Of a stretch of DNA of 64,000 bases, positions 34,601 to 40,408 are shown piece after piece. Under the pieces are notes generated by a model. The model did not search any database. It worked only from the letters and a program-made list of their open reading frames with translations, and was not told where the DNA came from. Source of the DNA: Pomphorhynchus laevis (Eukaryota; Acanthocephala; Palaeacanthocephala; Echinorhynchida; Pomphorhynchidae); NCBI GenBank assembly GCA_012934845.2, contig WNNJ02000260.1:19447-83446 (forward strand), written 5' to 3'. How positions within the stretch are numbered: position 1 is the first letter of the stretch; each line of letters starts with the position of its first letter. The position numbers and the translations under genes are program-made.

Positions 34601-36838
34601 GGCGTTCCTGTAACCAAAAAAAACTTAAGAGACTAGCACTCTCCTCACTCTCCTCCATTTTGCTGCATCAACCACTCTCCATCTTCACTAGTCGAGTAAA
34701 ATATCTGGGGTTCACCCTTACGGTGAATTGGTCGGCGAAAGCTGACCTGGATAGACTTAAACGTATCCTGCTCGAGATTACAGATGAGGAGCAGGACGTC
34801 CCCCAGCTCCTCATCTCGAGATTACCGAACATAATACTTTTTTCTTTTGTGGTATATTATGTATATATTTCGTTTGTTACTTTTACTTGACTGAACTGGT
34901 GTACGTTAATGTACAGTTCTCTCTTGGTACATACGACAAGAGTAATTGCGGCGCCTCATAATAAAACTACAGCGGAACCTGGGGAGCGTCAGTATTTAAA
35001 GCTGCTATCACAAATTTTGGTGTTCAGTCTGACGATGGAAGCGTGTGCACTGCAATATCTGTATAAGGGGTTCTAACATCGAGCATGCACTCTCTATTGA
35101 CATCGCTGTAAGCACACGTCAAAGCCACAAGGCCGGGTTGTTGAACGACGTAGTTGCATCCGATGATGAAGCGGGTTCAGTCTTCATTATAATTATTATA
35201 GCATTTGTAATTTATAAAATTTATATATTAAGCATCACTGTAGATTGAATTCTTATTTAAGGATTAATTAATTCTTATTGAGGTAACAATCAATGATTAC
35301 TTAGTAGCTTATAATCGACTCAGATCCTCCGTTGTGAACAGTACATGTCTTCAATAGTGATTTTGTTTTCAACGTGATAGGTGCATATTTATCTCTTTAT
35401 CCCGGTATCATCCATAACATTTCTGACACCAAAATTATAAAGTAATGAATTTAACTTAAATTGTCAGTTTCAACATTAATTTCACAATATTAATCGAGTT
35501 TCAACTTGGCTTTAAAGTAAAAATCTTTAAAGAAACTTTTAATTACTATAACTATTTAAGATAATGATAAACTGTTTAAAAGCTGGAAAAGATTGTATTT
35601 AATGTATTATTTAAAAGATAAAATTTAATGATTCTAAATATAAAGATGAAATAAATTTAAAGATGAAATTCGAACTGGATCATATAGACAATTATTTCAC
35701 CCGGAACAGTTGATAACAGGAAAAGAAGATGCAGCGAATAACTACGCCCGTGGACACTATACAGTCGGAAAATCAATGATTGACACTTTAACAAATCGGA
35801 TAAGGAAGGTAGTGAATGCATGTGATAGTTTACAAGGCTTTTTAATTTATCGCTCATTTGGAGGAGGTACTGGAAGTGGCCTCACATCTCTCTTAATGGA
35901 GAGATTGAGCAACGAGTATTGTAAAACGCCGAAACTTGAATATATAGTGTATCCAGCTCCGCGTACATCATCATCCGTAGTAGAACCATACAACGCAATA
36001 CTTACAACACACAGCACGATAACACATGCCGACTGTAGTTTTCTTATGGATAATGAGGCCATTTTTAATCTGTGTACTAAAAATCTACGATGTGAACGCC
36101 CATCATTTCCTAATCTCAATCGTATCGTAAGTCAAATAGTGTCCTCTATGACTGCTAGTTTAAGATTCGCTGGAGCACTAAATGTTGATCTAGAAGAATT
36201 CCAAACTAATTTAGTTCCGTATCCTCGTATTCATTATCCCCTAATAAGTTACGCTCCAATCTTATGCAGAGGAAACGTGCATCATGAGCAAAGCTCAGTC
36301 AGTGAAATTACTAATTCCTGCTTTGATAATTCAAATCAAATGGTTGTATGTGATCCACGTCACGGTAAATATATGGCATGTTGTTTGCTATATCGTGGAG
36401 ACGTCGTTCCGAAAGATGTGTCACGCGCGCTGCAGGAACTAAAAGCATTAAACCATGTACAATTTGTGGATTGGTCTCCTACAGGTTTATTTCACACTAC
36501 AATTTCATTTTATAATATACAACTTTATTTTAGGATTTAAAGTAGGCATCAATTACCAACCACCAAGAGTAATACCAAATGGTGATATGGCACCATCTAC
36601 GAGAGCTGTTTGCGTGATCAGCAATACAACCGCGATTGTTGATGCTTGGTCCCGATTAGCTTACAAGTTCGATCAAATGTACAGAAGAAGGGCATTTGTA
36701 CACTGGTATGTCAGTGAAAGCATGGAAGAAGGGGAATTTCTCGAAGCTAGAGAAAACATTGCTGCGCTGGAAAAAGACTACGAAGAAGTAGCGACTGACT
36801 CTGCTGATGGTCTTACGATGGAAGGACTCAATTTCTAA
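22620..36838 (+). CDS. Divergent alpha-tubulin, four exons spread over 14.2 kb
   Basis: Spliced coding parts are 22620-22622 (ATG only), 27437-27650, 35663-36484 and 36534-36838. Together they make 1344 nt, a 447-residue protein with no stops and matching phases. An intron directly after the start codon is a known feature of animal alpha-tubulin genes. The ATG is followed by a GTAAGT donor and exon 2 starts with [20 protein letters not shown]. The GTP-binding GGGTGSG is at residues 139-145, and the catalytic glutamate equivalent to alpha E254 is at E251 ([10 protein letters not shown]). Alpha-tubulin polymerises with beta-tubulin into microtubules. The protein is unusual: the residue-40 loop is three residues shorter, and the tail ends [14 protein letters not shown] with no glutamate cluster or terminal tyrosine. 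Such divergence is typical of tissue-restricted (germline) isotypes, but expression is unknown. It could be a decaying paralogue, yet every frame and splice site is intact. Confidence 0.92.
22720..23060 (+). repeat. Internal direct repeats with palindromes in intron 1
   Basis: CAATAAGGTGGAATCTTGCCG-TTTTTGCA occurs at about 22815 and 22988, each preceded by AAGCAAGCGCAGTA. The second copy carries an extra palindrome (AGCGCAGTAG at 22949-22958, partner at 22967-22976) that the first lacks. A separate 11-bp palindrome, CCGTATAGGGG/CCCCTATACGG, lies at 22724-22758. Confidence 0.7.
23100..23420 (-). other. Possible coding remnant around a 14-bp palindrome
   Basis: On the minus strand short frames such as [19 protein letters not shown] and [13 protein letters not shown] read like protein but are broken. 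The palindrome at 23320-23350 (AATTACACTGATTT - TCC - AAATCAGTGTAATT) lies in it. No family was recognised. Confidence 0.2.
23463..23557. repeat. Two adjacent perfect palindromes
   Basis: GTGGTAGGCGTTTA (23463-23476) pairs with 23482-23495 across a 5-nt loop. ACTCATCACTACA (23529-23541) pairs with 23545-23557 across GAA. Confidence 0.75.
23697..23900. repeat. Pyrimidine-rich low-complexity block with a 12-bp palindrome
   Basis: About 200 bp made almost entirely of C and T on the plus strand (TTCCCATTTCCC, CTCCTTTCCCCCTCCCC), sharply unlike the flanking AT-rich DNA. The palindrome AAAGGAGGACGG/CCGTCCTCCTTT lies at 23756-23785. The Pro/Phe/Ser-rich frames through it are composition artefacts. 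Confidence 0.7.
23940..24610 (-). pseudogene. REL-RT (PD-(D/E)XK-type RT family) C-terminal remnant
   Basis: In minus-strand order this reads [26 protein letters not shown]-like text ([11 protein letters not shown]), [20 protein letters not shown], then [15 protein letters not shown] followed by [15 protein letters not shown]. The last part is the thumb-to-nuclease linker with the C.C...H...C cluster that precedes the restriction-like nuclease in this family. Frames shift several times and the nuclease itself is missing. Confidence 0.55.
25011..25154 (+). repeat. 19-bp minisatellite, about 7.5 copies
   Basis: Unit GATTTACTAGATAATCGGT. Variants have CAGT for CGGT, and one copy has TTACAAG. 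It lies in alpha-tubulin intron 1. Confidence 0.9.
25200..26612 (+). pseudogene. L2-like non-LTR retrotransposon ORF2 (endonuclease to RT), broken
   Basis: The endonuclease part shows [19 protein letters not shown] and [17 protein letters not shown] (the GDFN motif). The RT part shows [38 protein letters not shown] and [20 protein letters not shown] (an altered RPIS motif), ending in [13 protein letters not shown]. These are hallmarks of the CR1/L2 group. Several frameshifts separate the parts, and the catalytic FADD region is missing because the copy stops at about 26612. The sequence is C-rich compared with its surroundings. Confidence 0.7.
26665..26930 (-). pseudogene. RT-family fragment, probably REL-RT
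   Basis: A 71-residue frame has [17 protein letters not shown] and [20 protein letters not shown], resembling the segment just after the catalytic YLDD in REL-RT proteins (GL.(I/V)LG.P.G). KTKILVHDH-like text precedes it. It is short and its 5' part is lost. Confidence 0.35.
27437..27650 (+). CDS. Alpha-tubulin coding exon 2
   Basis: 214 nt encoding residues 2-72 plus the first base of D73: [20 protein letters not shown], then a shortened loop around residue 40 ([18 protein letters not shown]), then [14 protein letters not shown]. The acceptor is TTTACAG and the donor ATAG-GTAACT. Confidence 0.92.
28568..28860. mobile_element. MITE-like fold-back element with hammerhead cores
   Basis: The outer ends match in inverted orientation: AATTATTGGAGCAGAATCAA at the left and TTTGATCCAGCTCGAATAA at the right. 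Inside, 28585-28651 and 28660-28726 form a nearly perfect ~67-bp inverted repeat with an 8-nt loop. Hammerhead-core motifs lie at 28612-28643 (-), 28668-28699 (+) and 28782-28813 (+). The same termini bound the hairpin at 63753-63950, so this is a repeat family. Confidence 0.65.
28668..28699 (+). ncRNA. Hammerhead-core-like motif in MITE-like element
   Basis: CTGAAGA, stem II GCTAA ... TTAGC, then GAAATATC. The mirror-image arm (28612-28643, minus) encodes the same core, so either transcript strand would carry it. The third copy (28782-28813) has a mismatch in stem II. Confidence 0.5.
28920..29142 (+). repeat. SINE-like repeat with degenerate hammerhead core
   Basis: It shares blocks with 61930-62560: GCATTTGCTAGG, CCTCTGCATCCAGTAGTG and GAGTCATTGTAATGAGGAAAC. 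The motif at 29062-29087 reads CTTATGA-GTCATTGTAATGAG-GAAAC, one base off the CUGANGA core. It ends in a perfect 18-bp palindrome at 29102-29142. Confidence 0.5.
29300..29525 (+). repeat. 3'-tail fragment shared with the copy at 34835-34900
   Basis: TTCTTTTGTGGTATATTGTG through GTGTACGTTAATGTA matches 34838-34910. It is probably the 3' untranslated end of the Jockey-like family or of an element inserted in it. The 63-residue frame across it has no domain. Confidence 0.4.
29889..31480 (-). pseudogene. Jockey-like ORF2: reverse transcriptase and C-terminal region
   Basis: In minus-strand order: [20 protein letters not shown] followed by RPISIQNAL (RT motif 1), [29 protein letters not shown] (motif A), [14 protein letters not shown] (motif B), [12 protein letters not shown] (catalytic YADD changed to YADV), [37 protein letters not shown]. 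The domain would copy element RNA at the target. Frameshifts near 30600 and 30820 and loss of the second catalytic aspartate make it non-functional. Confidence 0.75.
31860..31920. repeat. Perfect 26-bp palindrome inside Jockey-like ORF2
   Basis: The left arm is 31860-31885, the loop 31886-31894 and the right arm 31895-31920, built from the tandem CAAGGACTCTTGAC word of the endonuclease coding sequence. The same word occurs once, unfolded, in the fragment at 770-785. Confidence 0.85.
31942..32850 (-). repeat. Tandem triplication of the ORF1/ORF2 junction of the Jockey-like element
   Basis: Copies begin (plus-strand order) at 31942, 32274 and 32620, with TGAAAGATATTCAGTGAAAA. Spacings are 332 and 346 bp. 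Each holds the first ~55 residues of the endonuclease ([20 protein letters not shown], then VLQETRS) and the preceding spacer. Inside, the sub-motif GATAGAGGAGCCGGGA is itself reiterated 2-4 times with different counts per copy. Near identity suggests recent slippage or unequal exchange. Confidence 0.85.
32850..33978 (-). pseudogene. Jockey-like ORF1 (gag-like, CCHC knuckles)
   Basis: In minus-strand order: [18 protein letters not shown]..., a fold with [16 protein letters not shown], then a CCHC cluster (CNVCHLWEH ...[21 protein letters not shown], continuing to C), and a C-terminal part. ORF1 proteins of this group coat the RNA. Frames break at about 33630 (stop) and 33260-33300, within the knuckle region. 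Downstream it runs directly into the first tandem copy. Confidence 0.65.
34215..34830 (+). pseudogene. Two tandem fragments of the Jockey-like RT C-terminus
   Basis: 34215-34545 and 34560-34790 both begin near CAACAAAAAAGAAA/ CCAAAAAAAACTTAAGAGAC and read through [19 protein letters not shown]. The first copy continues into a stop-broken region with [20 protein letters not shown] and [10 protein letters not shown]. The orientation is opposite to the element at 29889-33990. A short inverted piece (CTCGAGATTAC / CCCAGCTCCTCATCTCGAGAT) links the second copy to its end. Confidence 0.6.
34835..35662. other. End of intron 2, no gene recognised
   Basis: 34880-35180 is GC-richer than its surroundings and could be a SINE or gene fragment (GCGTCAGTATTTAAAGCTGC, GAAGCGGGTTCAG), but I could not identify it. 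35250-35660 is AT-rich. Confidence 0.3.
35663..36484 (+). CDS. Alpha-tubulin coding exon 3
   Basis: 822 nt encoding D73-G346 (the last codon is split). It contains [73 protein letters not shown] and FVDWSPTG. Substitutions against the usually invariant core are numerous (for example APRTSSS for APQ.ST, and [12 protein letters not shown]), but the fold-defining residues are kept. Confidence 0.95.
36485..36533 (+). other. Alpha-tubulin intron 3 (49 bp)
   Basis: The donor is GTTTAT and the acceptor TTTATTTTAG. Splicing joins ACA-G to GA-TTT and restores [13 protein letters not shown], the conserved alpha-tubulin sequence. Reading through the donor instead gives a stop within about 19 codons. 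Confidence 0.92.
36534..36838 (+). CDS. Alpha-tubulin coding exon 4
   Basis: 305 nt encoding [18 protein letters not shown], the GTP-side helix region [32 protein letters not shown] and the C-terminus [22 protein letters not shown], with stop TAA at 36836-36838. Confidence 0.95.
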
Positions 36839-36903
36839 ATATATTGCAGTGTTGTATATAAATTTATATGAATTTTTATTAAAAGATATTTAAACATTCT
36901 CAC

Positions 36904-36909
36904 AATAAA
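36904..36909 (+). terminator. Polyadenylation signal of alpha-tubulin
   Basis: AATAAA 66 bp after the stop codon, in AT-rich sequence, a suitable distance for 3' end formation. Confidence 0.5.
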
Positions 36910-37445
36910 ACTTTCATTGTTGATTTAACTAGCAGAAACCTGATATTATTAGCAGTAGAAATACAACTACTAGGTAAAAGAAGCGTTAATTGAAGTATCA
37001 CGTTATAACATATAATTGTTTCGGCCTCTATTCATAGACCACATATATAAATAGAGTCAAATACGTGCTAATGACGTATTTGATTATCAAGCTTAATAGC
37101 TTATTTTTAACATATAATGCACATTATTTACTATCAATCCGTATAAAGTTTTTACACAGAGTACATTATTTACTATTCATTCGTATAAATTTTTAACTTT
37201 ACAGTTAAAATTTATTTTTTAATTTTGATGAATTAATTAATAAATAATATATCATTATATGACATTAAAGACTTTCCTTTTTTGAACGTTTTCAAAAATG
37301 GCGTATGTAATTTTTGTCTATTATTTTTTGCTAATTTCACACCTTTGTAACACTTCTAGTTACTTTGACGAATTTGGATATATTCAAAAATCTTATTTAT
37401 CTCATCAAAGTAATTCTTGTTGTATCCGAAACAACAATTACAATT
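36910..37445. other. AT-rich flank with a PLE tail fragment
   Basis: 37020-37090 matches the PLE 3' tail (GTTTCGGCCTC ... CAAATACGTGCTAATGACG). The rest is AT-rich with no recognised gene. Confidence 0.4.
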
Positions 37446-37665
37446 CTGTGCCAGATCATTTCCGTTGTAAATCATTTTAGTTCTAGATCTTATGTTCCAG
37501 ATCATTTCAGTTTTGAATCATTTCAGCTTTAGTTCATTTCAGTACCGAACGTGTTCAGTTCCAGCTCATTTCAGTACCAAAATGTTTCAATTCCAAATAA
37601 CCCCAGTTCCAGATCATCTCATTTCCAGATAATGTCAGTTTGAAATCATAATAGTTCAATTTTCA
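37446..37665 (+). repeat. ~15-bp degenerate minisatellite, array 1
   Basis: Degenerate units of the form AGTTCCAGATCATTTC repeated about 14 times, beginning GTGCCAGATCATTTCCGTTG. The order of unit variants is the same as in 38236-38535. Confidence 0.75.
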
Positions 37666-37889
37666 TATTGGCTCGTTCCTATGTTTCTGTGATTTACAAA
37701 TAATAATTCATTGTTTCAACTCTTGGAGATGTTTGCTTGATCATTCGTAAAAATTCCTTTGTTATCGGTATCATTTAAACGAAGAGTTTCGGTTCACACA
37801 ATAAAGTTTCATCATTTGCGATTGTATCTCTGCATCCTTAATCGCCTTGTACAACTACTCTAATTCGATGATTTATATATAAAAAGGCC

Positions 37890-37985
37890 ATCTGGAGCAG
37901 CTTGAATGTTATCACGCTTCGGCTTCTAATCCTCGACACTGCATAACAGCGGGGCTGAATACATGTGATAATGTATTTCCGATCT
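37890..37985 (-). repeat. PLE 3' tail fragment
   Basis: GTTATCACGCTTCGGCTTCT, CATAACAGCGGGGC and AATACATGTGATAATG correspond to the PLE tail blocks at 6180-6245 in the same order. Confidence 0.45.
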
Positions 37986-38235
37986 GACAGAATGAATTAA
38001 GAGAAAACGATGTGAAAGGGCAGGAAACGTATTCAAAAAATTTCAGACGCTTTTAAGTTCATCTTCAGATCTGAAATATTGCCAAATTTAACAGAAAATA
38101 AGAACCGCAAACAAGTACAAAAATTAAAGACAATGGACCAAGCGTCATGTACAGAGATTTAACAAGGGAATCATGTGAGTCGAAGTGGCGGTATTATTTC
38201 GGTTATAAAATTATTACTTTAAAGTGACTGGATTA

Positions 38236-38535
38236 CGCTAAAACATTTTCAGTTCTAGATCATTTCAGTCTTAAATTATTTCAGTTGTGATCATTCTTGT
38301 GCCAGATCATTTCCGTTGTAAATAATTTTAGTTCTAGATCTTATGTTCTAGATCATTTCAGTTTTGAATCATTTCAGCTTTAGTTCATTTCAGTACCGAA
38401 CTTTTTCAGTTCCAGCTCATTTCAGTACCAAAATTTTTCAGTTCCAGATCATGCCAGTTCCAGATCATGCCAGTTCCAGATCATGTCATTTCCAGATAAT
38501 GTTAGTTCTAAATCATAATAGTTTAAAATCATTAG
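38236..38535 (+). repeat. ~15-bp degenerate minisatellite, array 2
   Basis: Copy of array 1 with the same succession of unit variants, plus a local expansion of GTTCCAGATCATGCCA (two extra units near 38450-38490). Arrays 1 and 2 are separated by about 570 bp of unrelated DNA. Confidence 0.75.
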
Positions 38536-39172
38536 ATAATTTCAATTTCCAAATTGACTTTTTCCTATGGCCGATCAATAATTCTTTGTATATATACAAT
38601 TATTATTAATATCAAGTTAACTTTTTTCAAAAAAAGTTCTAATTGCTTAATCTGATTACAGTAAAATAATTATCTTGGATATAAATACTTGCAATCGTCC
38701 AGCTTTCAAAATTCAACAAGATATATCATGTTACTCTGGAACCAATATAAATTCAAGGAATTATTTGAGGATGCACAATACCTACAAAGCTGCATATTTG
38801 AATAAAGCTAGTAAATCGAGATCATAAGACTGGCAACAGTGTATCAACGGTTGATGCCAAGATGGAAAGTAGGTTCGGCAACGGGAGTTCTAGAGTAAAA
38901 TAATGATTTAGGTTTACTTCATGATTTAGGTGTACTATTTTGTTTACTTGATGATCTGGTCAATTGAATGTAAGTTATAGATATACTCAATGATCTCAAT
39001 CCACAGGCCAAAGATGGTGTCCCTAATGCCAATTAAACCGTTTCCGAATATGTCATTGCACCATACATCGCAATTTGTAAACATAAATTTGAAATTCTAA
39101 GCTCTTAACAAATAACTATTTACACAAATTACACAAATTACAATTAATATACACAAACCAATATCAAACATC

Positions 39173-40408
39173 ATGGTCAAACAGAGGAAGACTACAAAGC
39201 GAGCTATTGCAACAAAGTTTGTGGATCATCAGATTCAATGTTCTAGTGAAGATTGTAGTGTGTGGACAAGTGTATCGTTTCCGGAGGAAAAGAAATCTGC
39301 GCTATCGAATAAATCATTTTACTGTGGGTACTGCTGCGCATCTTTGCTAATTCATTTGAAGGGCCATTGTGACGAGAAAATATCTACAAATGCTTCGGAA
39401 AGGAACACATATTCAAAAAGTTGCATCGATCGGGAAGTACAAAGTTCTGGCGAATCAGATACCTATAAAGATATACCCATTCAAGAGTTTCACGTTCAGA
39501 ACACTAAAAATACAAATAGCGAAATACCAAGTTCATCCCGTATCTGGAAAAAAGGTCATCCAAATTCACGCGTGATGCAAACGTTGAGTAAGAAATTTGA
39601 AGGCAATAGTGCGTCGTCAATATCGGTTGTTAGTGGTGAGCCGTCGGTGTCGCTGGACAATGATGCTTTGAAGGTATCGGACAATTACGAAGTATCGTCT
39701 ATATCGGTGATTAATGATTATCGCAATGAAATCGGTATAACTGGAGTCACCGATGAACGAGCTTCACACAATGATACAGACGTCGATATAGATAATGTTC
39801 ACTCAGCTTTCAAGTGTATTTGTTCAAATGAGATGGAACAAGGGCGAGACGCAAGAAGCAAACCGGATGAGGGTGGTGACGGCAGCGATTCTTTCAGCAA
39901 AAAAACGTATTTTGATAATAAAAGTCACACAGATCGCAATCATACATTAAATAGGGGCTGTAACATACTTATTTGGGGTTTAGATGAGTCATCAGCCTCA
40001 AGTGCACAGGAGCGGCTTGATGATGATATTGCCGGTTTACGTGTGTTCTTTTCTAATTTGCTCGAAAAAGGTGAGGAAGAGGTCGCATCGTCTATTTTAG
40101 TAAGGCAGCTCTATAGGTTGGGTAAGAAAAACGATAGATCACGATTGCTAAAGGTTGTGTTAGGATCGGCAGAGCAAGCAAAGTGTCTTTTAGACCGTGG
40201 TTATCGACTTAAAGGTAACAAAATACGAATTTTACGTGATCTTTCTCTCGAAGACAGGCAAAAATTGAAGGATATCAAGGCGGAACTTCATTACAGGCTG
40301 CAAAACGGTGAATCGAATCTGTGCATTCGAAATTTTCGGGTTGTGAGGTGGCGTCCTGCAGTTCGATGGAGATCGATCAATCTTTCTCTAGACCTTACAA
40401 CGCCATGA
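39173..40408 (+). CDS. CR1-like ORF1 (zinc finger plus RNA-binding-like fold), 411 aa
   Basis: A basic start (MVKQRKTTKRA) is followed by a four-cysteine finger (QCSSEDCSVW ... FYCGYCCA, residues about 23-58), a long Ser/Asp-rich linker, then NILIWGLDESSASS (residue about 265 on) and VASSILVRQLYRLGKK, which resemble the RRM-like half of non-LTR ORF1 proteins, and a basic C-terminus. Such proteins bind element RNA in the ribonucleoprotein. The stop TGA at 40406-40408 overlaps the ORF2 ATG at 40405 (ATGA). No internal stop or shift. Confidence 0.85.
   Translation: MVKQRKTTKRAIATKFVDHQIQCSSEDCSVWTSVSFPEEKKSALSNKSFYCGYCCASLLIHLKGHCDEKISTNASERNTYSKSCIDREVQSSGESDTYKDIPIQEFHVQNTKNTNSEIPSSSRIWKKGHPNSRVMQTLSKKFEGNSASSISVVSGEPSVSLDNDALKVSDNYEVSSISVINDYRNEIGITGVTDERASHNDTDVDIDNVHSAFKCICSNEMEQGRDARSKPDEGGDGSDSFSKKTYFDNKSHTDRNHTLNRGCNILIWGLDESSASSAQERLDDDIAGLRVFFSNLLEKGEEEVASSILVRQLYRLGKKNDRSRLLKVVLGSAEQAKCLLDRGYRLKGNKIRILRDLSLEDRQKLKDIKAELHYRLQNGESNLCIRNFRVVRWRPAVRWRSINLSLDLTTP

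Larger units (their letters stand above)
27651..35662 (+). other. Alpha-tubulin intron 2 (8.0 kb)
   Basis: The donor is GTAACT and the acceptor AATTTAAAG. It contains AT-rich DNA (27651-28560), a hammerhead-bearing MITE-like hairpin, a SINE-like repeat, a long minus-strand Jockey-like element and two plus-strand fragments of it. AAAGATGAAAT occurs twice around the acceptor (35643 and 35660). Only the second gives the correct phase. Confidence 0.8.

Noticed and set aside
35847-36119. Minus-strand ORF inside tubulin exon 3
   Set aside because: It is antisense to the conserved tubulin coding sequence with no recognisable domain.
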